From Aeromicrobium tamlense (GTDB taxonomy: Bacteria; Actinomycetota; Actinomycetes; Propionibacteriales; Nocardioidaceae): a stretch of 64,000 bases of DNA. Below are positions 25,176 through 32,097 of the stretch, piece by piece (position 1 is the stretch's first letter; every line of letters begins with the position of its first letter). A program made the position numbers and the translations under genes. The stretch is taken from the NCBI RefSeq assembly GCF_013408555.1, contig NZ_JACBZN010000001.1, positions 1,984,001 through 2,048,000 of the forward strand, read 5' to 3'. Below the pieces are notes generated by a model that was not told the origin of the DNA, searched no databases, and saw nothing but the letters and a program-made list of their open reading frames with translations.

Positions 25176-25774
25176 CGGTGCGACGTCTGGTGATCGGGGC
25201 CGTCGCGTGCGCCGCCCTGCTGGCGGGCTGCGCCGACGACGACAACGGCGGCGAGGGTGGCACGAACGACGACGGCGTGCCCAGCACGCTGCTGCAGCGG
25301 GACGACCTCCCCGACGTCGAGAAGGTCACCACCGACGACCGCTCGATCCTCACCAAGACGAACTGCGCCGACATGGACGGCGAGTACAACCTCACGATCA
25401 CCGACAGCGATGACGTGAGCGCACTCTACGTCCTCGCCGACGGCGACCAGGTGAGGTCCTCTCTGCAGGGGCCCGCGCAGAACCAGACCACGGTCGACCA
25501 CACGCTCGAGCAGGTCGACACCGCGGTCACCGCCTGCTCCGCGCCCGGCGCCGCCACCGGCACCTTCGCCCGGATCGAGGGCCTGCCCGAGGGCGCGGTC
25601 GGCTTCCGCACCGTCACCGACACGTCCGAGGGCCCGCAGACCACCGAGCGCGCGTACGCCGCAGCCGACGACGACACCGCCGTGGTGGTCACCGTCGACC
25701 ACGTCGGCGAGGGCGAGCCGGCCGTCACCGCCGCCGAGCTGCTGCCGAAGGCGCTCGAGCGGGCCCAGGGCTGA
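25172..25774 (+). CDS. Lipoprotein coupled to the large type VII-associated gene
   Basis: A 200-residue protein with a lipoprotein signal (VIGAVACAALLAGC), an acidic Gly/Asn linker and one alpha/beta domain. The wording (LLQRDDLPDVEKV ... NCADMDG ... VDTAVTACS) resembles extracellular PknH-type sensor domains of actinomycetes, whose Cys pair forms a disulfide. The GTG at 25172 overlaps the previous stop (GTGA); a second GTG at 25178 is possible. It mirrors the arrangement at 5557, where a lipoprotein gene also overlaps the end of a gene with the same N-terminal segment. Confidence 0.7.
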   Translation: MTVRRLVIGAVACAALLAGCADDDNGGEGGTNDDGVPSTLLQRDDLPDVEKVTTDDRSILTKTNCADMDGEYNLTITDSDDVSALYVLADGDQVRSSLQGPAQNQTTVDHTLEQVDTAVTACSAPGAATGTFARIEGLPEGAVGFRTVTDTSEGPQTTERAYAAADDDTAVVVTVDHVGEGEPAVTAAELLPKALERAQG

Positions 25775-25775
25775 C

Positions 25776-26891
25776 TCAGCCCGTCGTCACCTGCGCGAGC
25801 TCACGCGCCACCTGCTCCAAGGTCGCGTCGTCGACCGAGTCGTCGAAGGTGAACCGCACGGCGGTCTGCGCCGTCTCGCGGTCGTAGCCCATCGCGGTGA
25901 GCACGTGGCTGGGCTCGTCGCTGCCGGCGGCGCAGGCGGACCCACTGGACGACACGATGCCGCGCGCATCGAGGTCGACGAGGATCGACTCGCCACTGCG
26001 CGGCGTGCGGGTCAGCACGAACGAGACATGCCCGGGCAGGCGATGCGTGCGGTGACCCGTGAGCTTCGCGCCGGGGACGAGCCGCTCGACCAGGCCGACG
26101 AACCGGTCGCGCCGTTCGGTGACGACCTGCGGGTCGCCGTGGCCCAGCTCGAGGGCGGTGGCCAGCCCGACGGCTCCGGCCACGTCCTCGGTGCCCGAGC
26201 GACGGCCGTCCTGCTGTCCCCCGCCGTGCACGAGCGGCTCCCACGGCTGACGACGCTGGACCCACAGCACGCCGACGCCCTTGGGCGTACCGAGCTTGTG
26301 GCCGCTGAGGCTCAGCGCCGTGACGCCCGACGTGCTCACGTCGAGGTCGAGCCAGCCCGCCGCCTGCACCGCGTCGGTGTGGAACGGCACGCCGCGCTCG
26401 GCGGCAAGGGTTGCGAGCGCGGCGATCGGCTGGATCGTGCCGACCTCGTTGTTCGCGTGCTGGATGCTGACGAGCGTGGTGTCGTCGCGCAGCGCGTCGG
26501 CAAGGGTCTGCGGCGCGACCGTGCCGTTGCGGTCCACCGGGAGCACCGTGACGTCGAAGCCGAGGCGTCCGAGCCACTCGGCCGACTCGAGCACCGCCGG
26601 GTGCTCGACCGCGCTCACCACCACGTGCCGCCCGCGAGGCGCCGCGAGCGCGATGCCCTTGATCGCCGTGTTGTCCGACTCGGTGCCTCCGCTGCAGAAC
26701 GTGACCTCACCGGCGCGCGCGCCCAGCACGCCGGCGACCCGGCGCCGGGCGTCGTCGAGCGCCTGTCGCGCGACCGCGCCCGGCTCGTGGTGGCTCGCGG
26801 GGTTGCCGAAGTCGCGCGTGAGGTACGGCCACATCGCCTCGAGCACCTCGCGCCGGACGGGCGAGGTGGCGGCGTGGTCGAGGTAGATCAC
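25776..26891 (-). CDS. Cysteine desulfurase of the NAD operon
   Basis: A 371-residue class V aminotransferase: YLDHAATSPVRREVLEAM, FCSGGTESDNTA, the PLP lysine in LSGHKLGTPKG, and the reactive-cysteine loop SSSGSACAAG. It should supply sulfur for assembly of iron-sulfur clusters. Its GTG start overlaps the nadC stop as GTGA, so it is the last gene of nrtR-nadABC. In several bacteria a NifS-like protein next to nadA or nadB loads the [4Fe-4S] cluster of NadA. It converges with the lipoprotein gene, one base apart. Confidence 0.93.
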   Translation of the reverse strand: MIYLDHAATSPVRREVLEAMWPYLTRDFGNPASHHEPGAVARQALDDARRRVAGVLGARAGEVTFCSGGTESDNTAIKGIALAAPRGRHVVVSAVEHPAVLESAEWLGRLGFDVTVLPVDRNGTVAPQTLADALRDDTTLVSIQHANNEVGTIQPIAALATLAAERGVPFHTDAVQAAGWLDLDVSTSGVTALSLSGHKLGTPKGVGVLWVQRRQPWEPLVHGGGQQDGRRSGTEDVAGAVGLATALELGHGDPQVVTERRDRFVGLVERLVPGAKLTGHRTHRLPGHVSFVLTRTPRSGESILVDLDARGIVSSSGSACAAGSDEPSHVLTAMGYDRETAQTAVRFTFDDSVDDATLEQVARELAQVTTG

Positions 26892-27724
26892 GAGAGCCGC
26901 ACGTCCAGGCCGAGGTCGAGGTTGCGCACCGAGTGGGTCAGCGCGCCCACGCTGACGACGTCGACGCCCGTGGCGGCGATCGCCCCGATGGTCGTGAGGT
27001 CCACTCCCCCGGACGCCTCGACGAGCGCTCGGCCGGCGACCAGCTCGACGCCCGCACGCAGGTCGTCGAGGCTGAAGTTGTCGAGCATGATCGTGTCCAC
27101 GCCGCCGGCCAGCACGGGCTCGATCTGGTCGAGGCGGTCGACCTCCACCTCGAGGTGGGTCGTGTGCGGGAGCTGCTCGCGCGCCGACCGGATGGCGGCG
27201 GTGATGTCGTCGACGAGGGCCAGGTGGTTGTCCTTGGCCATCACCGCGTCGGACAGGCTGAACCGGTGGTTGTGGCCGCCCCCGCAGCGCACGGCGTGCC
27301 GCTCGAGCGCGCGCAGGCCCGGCGTGGTCTTGCGGGTGTCGGCGACGCGCACGGACGGGCCGGCCGCCTCCACGTAGGTGGCCGTCAGCGTGGCGATGCC
27401 GCACATGCGCTGGACGAGGTTGAGGGCGATGCGCTCGCCGCGCAGCACGGCGCGGGCGTTGCCGCGGATCGTGGCCAGCTTCTCCCCCGCCGCGAACCGG
27501 TGGCCGTCGGCGACCAGCACCTCGACCTCGACGGCCGGGTCGATCGCGGTGAAGGCGACCTCGACGACCTCGGCACCGGCGAGGACACCGGGCTCTCGGG
27601 CGACGAGGTCGGCGGTGGCGACGGCGTCGCGCGGCACGAAGACCTCGGAGGTGAGGTCGCCATGGGGCGCGTCCTCGTCGAGGGCCATCTCGACCACGCG
27701 GAGGATCTGGCGGCGCTCAAGCAT
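26888..27724 (-). CDS. nadC: Nicotinate-nucleotide pyrophosphorylase (carboxylating)
   Basis: A 278-residue enzyme converting quinolinate and PRPP to nicotinate mononucleotide. Family motifs are visible: EDAPHGDLTSE near the N terminus, ALNLVQRMCGIATLT, ADTRKTTPGLRALERHAVRCGGGHNHR with the substrate-binding basic residues, KDNHLAL, and EVEVDRLDQ. The ATG at 27724 overlaps the end of nadB by eight bases. Third enzyme of the de novo NAD route encoded here. Confidence 0.96.
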   Translation of the reverse strand: MLERRQILRVVEMALDEDAPHGDLTSEVFVPRDAVATADLVAREPGVLAGAEVVEVAFTAIDPAVEVEVLVADGHRFAAGEKLATIRGNARAVLRGERIALNLVQRMCGIATLTATYVEAAGPSVRVADTRKTTPGLRALERHAVRCGGGHNHRFSLSDAVMAKDNHLALVDDITAAIRSAREQLPHTTHLEVEVDRLDQIEPVLAGGVDTIMLDNFSLDDLRAGVELVAGRALVEASGGVDLTTIGAIAATGVDVVSVGALTHSVRNLDLGLDVRLS

Positions 27725-29234
27725 GGTGCACCGCCGTGAGCGTGGAGTGCCGGACCGGTCCCGGCGCAGCCTCGGGGACGTCGCGGCGGAAGTGCCCGCC
27801 GCGCGACTCCTCTCGGGCGAGCGCGCTGGCCACCACGGCGCGCGCGACCCACCACAGGTTGGCGTCCTCGGCGGACTTCGCGTCGATCGGAGCGGGGGGC
27901 GCCCAGCCGGCCAGCACCGCCGCCGCCTCCTCGAGGCCGGCACGGTCGCGCGCCAGTCCCGCGGCGTCCCACATCAGCTGCTGGAGGTCGGTGCGTCCGA
28001 ACGCCTCGTCACCGGCGCGGACGTCCAGCCCGAGCGGCGCCCCCCAGGAGTCGTCGAAGTCGGCGTGCGCGCCAAAGGGGCGGCTGAGAATCGCGTCGGC
28101 CACCCGGGTGCCGTAGACGGCGCCCTCGAGCAGCGAGTTCGACGCGAGCCGGTTGGCGCCGTGGAGGCCCGTGCAGGCGACCTCGCCGACGGCGTAGAGG
28201 CCGGGCACGCTGGTGCGGCCCGAGAGGTCGGTGCGGACGCCGCCCATCGCGTAGTGCGCGGCGGGCGTGACGGCGATCGGATCGCGGGACCAGTCGAGCC
28301 CCTGTGATCGGACGACGGCGTCGATCGTCGGGAAGCGCTCGGCGAGGAAGCGCGCGCCCAACGCCGTGGCGTCGAGCCGCACGGGAGTGCCGCCCTGGGC
28401 GCGCATCCGCTCGGCGATCCCGCGCGCCACGACGTCGCGCGGCGCGAGCTCGGCGTCGGGGTGCAGGTCGGTCATGAACCGGTGGCCGGCCTCGTCGACC
28501 AGGACGGCACCCTCCCCGCGTACCGCCTCGGACACGAGGTGGTTTCCCGGCGTGGCCAGCGACGTGGGGTGGAACTGGACGAACTCGAGGTCGGCCACCA
28601 CGGCGCCCGCGCGCAGCGCGATCGCGACGCCGTCGGCCGTCGCGACCGCGGGGTTCGTGGTGCAGGGGAAGAGCTGGCCAGCGCCGCCGGTGGCGAGCAC
28701 GACGGCGTCGGCGGGCAGCTCCTCACCGTCGAGCAGACGGACGCCTCGGGCACGACCGCCCTCGAGCACGATGTCGACGACCGTGGTGTTCTCGCGGATC
28801 GTGATCCCGCTGGTGGCGAGGTGCCCGATCAGCGCCGTGGCGATCGCGGCACCCGTCGCGTCGCCGCCGGAGTGCAGGATCCGCTGGTGCGAGTGCGCCG
28901 CCTCGAGGCCCAGCGCGATGCGTCCGCCGACCCGGTCGAACGGCACGCCGCGGCGGATCAGCGTGGCGACCGCGGACGGGCCGTGCCCGCACAGCACCTC
29001 GACCGCGTCCTGGGCGCACAGGCCCGCCCCGGCGGCGAGCGTGTCGGCCACGTGCGAGGCGACGGTGTCCTCGGGCGAGGTCACCACGGCGATCCCGCCC
29101 TGGGCGACCGCGGTGTTGGACTGGTCGAGCCGGGCCTTGGCGACGAGCGTGACCTCGACGCCGGGACGCGAGACGAGGTCGAGGGCCGTGGTGAGTCCCG
29201 CGACGCCGCTGCCCACCACGACGACGTGCACCAT
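27717..29234 (-). CDS. nadB: L-aspartate oxidase
   Basis: A 505-residue FAD enzyme oxidising aspartate to iminoaspartate, the substrate of NadA. It shows the FAD-binding VVVGSGVAGLTTAL, QGGIAV, the LEAAHSHQRILHSGGDATG block, the EFVQFHPTSL motif, and HYAMGGVRTDLSGRTSVPGLYAVGEVACTGLHGANRLASNS (active-site region of the succinate dehydrogenase/aspartate oxidase family, quoted in part as HYAMGG and GLHGANRLASNS). The start overlaps the nadA stop (TGATG). Confidence 0.96.
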   Translation of the reverse strand: MVHVVVVGSGVAGLTTALDLVSRPGVEVTLVAKARLDQSNTAVAQGGIAVVTSPEDTVASHVADTLAAGAGLCAQDAVEVLCGHGPSAVATLIRRGVPFDRVGGRIALGLEAAHSHQRILHSGGDATGAAIATALIGHLATSGITIRENTTVVDIVLEGGRARGVRLLDGEELPADAVVLATGGAGQLFPCTTNPAVATADGVAIALRAGAVVADLEFVQFHPTSLATPGNHLVSEAVRGEGAVLVDEAGHRFMTDLHPDAELAPRDVVARGIAERMRAQGGTPVRLDATALGARFLAERFPTIDAVVRSQGLDWSRDPIAVTPAAHYAMGGVRTDLSGRTSVPGLYAVGEVACTGLHGANRLASNSLLEGAVYGTRVADAILSRPFGAHADFDDSWGAPLGLDVRAGDEAFGRTDLQQLMWDAAGLARDRAGLEEAAAVLAGWAPPAPIDAKSAEDANLWWVARAVVASALAREESRGGHFRRDVPEAAPGPVRHSTLTAVHHA

Positions 29235-30478
29235 CAGGCGTCCTTCGGCAGGGCCGCGAGCATCCGCTCGAGGGCGACCTTGGCGTGGACGGCGACGTCG
29301 TCGTCCACGACGATCTCGTTGCGGACCTCGCCCTCGACGAGGCCGTCGAGCACCCACGCGAGGTAGCCGGGGTGGATCCGGTACATCGTCGAGCACGGGC
29401 ACACGACCGGGTCGAGGCAGAAGATCGTCTTGTCGGGGTTCTCGGCGGCGAGCCGGTTCACGAGGTTGATCTCGGTGCCGATCGCGACCACGGAGCCGGC
29501 CGGCGCCGCCGCCACGAACTTCTTGATCGCGTCGGTGGAGCCCGCGGCGTCGGCGGCGTCGACCACGGCCATGGGGCTCTCGGGGTGCACGATGACGCGC
29601 ACGCCGGGGTACTGGGCGCGCGCCTGCTCGATCTGCGCCACGGTGAACCGCTTGTGCACCGAGCAGAAGCCCGGCCACAGGAGCACGCGCGCGTCGCGCA
29701 GGACATCGGCCTCGACACCGAGGTCGGGCCGGCGCGGGTTGATCATCGGCATCTGCTCCAGCGGCACGCCCATCGCCTTGCCGGTGTTGCGACCGAGGTG
29801 CTGGTCGGGGAAGAAGAGCACCCGGCGACCCTGCTCGAACGCCCACTCCAGCACGGTGGAGGCGTTCGACGACGTGCAGACGATGCCGCCGTGACGGCCG
29901 CAGAACGCCTTGAGCGCGGCCGAGGAGTTCATGTACGTGACGGGCACGGTGTCGTCGTCGCCGTAGAACTCGGTCAGCGTCTCCCAGGCGGCCTCGACCG
30001 AGTCCTCGTCGGCCATGTCGGCCATCGAGCAGCCCGCGGCGAGGTTGGGCAGGATGACGCGCTGCTCGGGCCGGGCCAGGATGTCGGCGGTCTCGGCCAT
30101 GAAGTGGACGCCGCAGAAGACGATGGCCTCGGCGTCAGGGCGGGTCAGCGCGGCGTTGGCCAGCTGGAACGAGTCGCCCACGAAGTCGGCGTACTGGACG
30201 ACCTCGTCGCGCTGGTAGAAGTGCCCGAGGATCACGAGGCGATCGCCGAGCGTGGCCTTGGCGGCGCGGATCCGCGCGTGCAGCTCGGCCTCGTCCATGC
30301 GCTGGTACGCCGCGGGCAGCTGACCGGGACGCGTGACCGGAGCGGGGATCACGTCGGTCTCGGACGCGCCGGGGCCGTAGCCGGGCATCCGGTCGAACTC
30401 CCACGGCTGCTTCGCCAGGTCGGCGTCGCAGCTGCTGCCCGGCGCCGACACGATGAGGTCGTTGATCGAGAGGGTCAT
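29234..30478 (-). CDS. nadA: Quinolinate synthase
   Basis: A 414-residue [4Fe-4S] enzyme condensing iminoaspartate with dihydroxyacetone phosphate to quinolinate. The three cluster cysteines are visible in VFCGVHFMAE, GGIVCTSSNA and DPVVCPCSTMY. LILGHFYQRDEVVQYADFVGDS-type residues form the first repeat domain. The ATG at 30478 overlaps the nrtR stop (ATGA). Oxygen-sensitive clusters of this kind need a sulfur donor, which fits the desulfurase at the end of the operon. Confidence 0.96.
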   Translation of the reverse strand: MTLSINDLIVSAPGSSCDADLAKQPWEFDRMPGYGPGASETDVIPAPVTRPGQLPAAYQRMDEAELHARIRAAKATLGDRLVILGHFYQRDEVVQYADFVGDSFQLANAALTRPDAEAIVFCGVHFMAETADILARPEQRVILPNLAAGCSMADMADEDSVEAAWETLTEFYGDDDTVPVTYMNSSAALKAFCGRHGGIVCTSSNASTVLEWAFEQGRRVLFFPDQHLGRNTGKAMGVPLEQMPMINPRRPDLGVEADVLRDARVLLWPGFCSVHKRFTVAQIEQARAQYPGVRVIVHPESPMAVVDAADAAGSTDAIKKFVAAAPAGSVVAIGTEINLVNRLAAENPDKTIFCLDPVVCPCSTMYRIHPGYLAWVLDGLVEGEVRNEIVVDDDVAVHAKVALERMLAALPKDA

Positions 30479-31116
30479 GTTGTCTCCAGTCGGTAGAGGG
30501 CCGGGGGTCGGTGGCTGGTGCCGGTGACGTGGCGGCCCGTGGCGACGATGCGCGGGTGCGCGAGGGTCTGGCGTCGGAAGTTGGCGGGGTCGAGGCGGAC
30601 CTGGCGGACGGCCTCGTGCACCTCGCGCAGCTGGGCGATCGTGAACTCCTCGCCCGTGAACGCATGCGCGATGTCGGAGTAGGTGATCTTGGCGCGCAGC
30701 CGGCTGAGGGCGTACTCGACGATGAGGTTGTGGTCGAAGGCCAGCCGCGGCACCTCGTCGGCGACGAACCACTCGACGTTCTCGCCGTCGATCGCGCGGG
30801 CGTCCTCGTCGGGGCGCACGAGTGCCCAGTAGACGATCGAGACGACACGGTCGGGCGAGCGGTCGATGCCGCCGAAGCTGTAGAGCTGCTCGAGGTGGGC
30901 CGGCTCGAGGCCGGTGGTGCGCATCAGGGTGCCGCGCGCGGAGGTGTCGAGGTCCTGCGCGGGCTCCAGCGGACCGCCGGGCAGCGCCCACTGGCCGAGG
31001 AACGGGTCGCGGATGCGGCGGACCAGCGGCAGCCACAGCGTGTCGCAGCCGGTGGTGGGGTGCGGGCGCAGCGCGAAGATCACGGTCGACACGGCCAGCT
31101 CGATTCGCTGCTCCAT
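30475..31116 (-). CDS. nrtR: NrtR-family NUDIX transcriptional regulator of NAD synthesis
   Basis: A 213-residue protein with an N-terminal NUDIX-like domain in which the catalytic box is degraded: GGPLEPAQDLDTSARGTL replaces the GX5EX7REUXEE consensus, so it should bind but not hydrolyse a nucleotide. A C-terminal winged helix follows (LREVHEAVRQVRLDPANFRRQTL). NrtR proteins repress NAD genes and release DNA on binding ADP-ribose. The ATG at 31116 has AAGGAGG six bases upstream; the longer ORF start at 31137 lies inside an operator and is rejected. It leads the nadABC operon and probably regulates itself. Confidence 0.93.
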   Translation of the reverse strand: MEQRIELAVSTVIFALRPHPTTGCDTLWLPLVRRIRDPFLGQWALPGGPLEPAQDLDTSARGTLMRTTGLEPAHLEQLYSFGGIDRSPDRVVSIVYWALVRPDEDARAIDGENVEWFVADEVPRLAFDHNLIVEYALSRLRAKITYSDIAHAFTGEEFTIAQLREVHEAVRQVRLDPANFRRQTLAHPRIVATGRHVTGTSHRPPALYRLETT

Positions 31117-31127
31117 CACGCACCTCC

Positions 31128-31148
31128 TTAGGGTCACCGCGACACTAA
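31128..31148 (-). promoter_or_regulatory. nrtR: NrtR operator, promoter-proximal copy
   Basis: A 21-base imperfect palindrome with half-sites TTAGTGT and GACCCTAA separated by six bases (CGCGGT), read on the minus strand. It contains the -10 hexamer of the nrtR promoter. It has the same design as the copy at 31156-31176. Confidence 0.75.
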
Positions 31149-31170
31149 GGGGTGGTTAAGGTCATGTCAA
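31142..31170 (-). promoter_or_regulatory. nrtR: Promoter of the nrtR-nad operon
   Basis: A consensus -35 TTGACA (31165-31170) and a -10 TAGTGT (31142-31147) are separated by exactly 17 bases, reading leftward. The -35 lies inside the distal operator and the -10 inside the proximal one, so occupancy of either would block polymerase. Confidence 0.7.
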
Positions 31171-31176
31171 CACTAA
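31156..31176 (-). promoter_or_regulatory. nrtR: NrtR operator, distal copy
   Basis: A second 21-base site with half-sites TTAGTGT and GACCTTAA separated by TGACAT, centred 28 bases from the first. It covers the -35 hexamer. Two tandem sites suggest cooperative repression. Confidence 0.75.
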
Positions 31177-31188
31177 GTGCGACCCGTC

Positions 31189-32076
31189 TCAGAAGTAGTC
31201 GCGGATGATGACGGGCGCGGTCGGCGCCTCGAAGGAGCCGGGCTGCAGCACCGCGAGGTCGTACGGGCGGTGCTCCAGGACCCGGTGCTCGGTGAGCACG
31301 TCGGTCAGCTCGGTGCCGGACGTGTCGAAGCGGACCGCGGGGACCACGGTCGAGAACGTGCCGAGCATCCAGAACAGCGAGTCGCGCGCCGCGTCGTCGG
31401 CCCAGACCATGTCCTCGACCTCGACGTACGCACCCTCGCCCTCCCCCGGCGAACGGTTCCACGCCGCGTACGCGACCGCCGAGCCGTCCTCGTCGAGGGC
31501 GAGCGTCACGCCGGTGGCGTCGTGCAGCCAGGCGTCGTCGTCGAACTCGGCCGACTCGCGCGTGAGCGGGCCGTCCTGCTGCCGCGCCCAGTCGGCGTAC
31601 AGGCGCTTGAGCGTGGGCAGGTCGCCGGCGGTCGCGCGGCGCAGCTCGCGGGTGCGCTCGAAGCGGTGGAGCGCCGTCGTCGGGACCTCGATCGTGTCCA
31701 TCGCGCCCACCGTGCGGTAGCCGAGGCTCCGGTAGATGCCGGGCGAGCTGGCGAACAGCGTGCCGATGACATCACCCTGCGAGCGGGCCGACTCGTGCAG
31801 GCGCTCGATGAGGGGGCGCAGCAGACCGCGACCGCGGTGCTCCGGCGCGATGGCGACGCCGCCGATGCCGCACGTGGGCACCGCGCGACCGGCGAACCAC
31901 GAGGCGTAGGGCTTGCGCGACGCGGTGGCCGCGAGCTGCCCGTCGACGAACAGCCCCCACCGCTCGTACGCCGGGTGCTCGACGCGGTCGTTCGGCAGCC
32001 GGCCCGACCCGAACGCCGGCAGCCTCACGGCGATGAGCGCGTCGCGGTCGGCCTCGGTCAGTCTGCGGATCTCCAT
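31189..32076 (-). CDS. Eis-like GNAT acetyltransferase, short form
   Basis: A 295-residue protein with an N-terminal GNAT domain (GIGGVAIAPEHRGRGLLRPLIERL, the acetyl-CoA loop; SSPGIYRSLGY with the catalytic-type Tyr) and a second, diverged GNAT-like domain. This resembles the Eis family of amine acetyltransferases, which are usually about 400 residues and end in an SCP2-like third domain. Here the third domain is missing, yet the protein still ends in Phe (IRDYF), as Eis proteins do, whose terminal carboxylate is catalytic. A TACGGT -10-like element lies six bases before the ATG. Confidence 0.8.
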   Translation of the reverse strand: MEIRRLTEADRDALIAVRLPAFGSGRLPNDRVEHPAYERWGLFVDGQLAATASRKPYASWFAGRAVPTCGIGGVAIAPEHRGRGLLRPLIERLHESARSQGDVIGTLFASSPGIYRSLGYRTVGAMDTIEVPTTALHRFERTRELRRATAGDLPTLKRLYADWARQQDGPLTRESAEFDDDAWLHDATGVTLALDEDGSAVAYAAWNRSPGEGEGAYVEVEDMVWADDAARDSLFWMLGTFSTVVPAVRFDTSGTELTDVLTEHRVLEHRPYDLAVLQPGSFEAPTAPVIIRDYF

Positions 32077-32097
32077 GGACCGACCGTAGGCGATCCC

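Noticed and set aside
30475..31137. nrtR start at 31137
   Set aside because: That codon lies inside the operator and near the predicted transcript start; the ATG at 31116 has AAGGAGG at ideal spacing.
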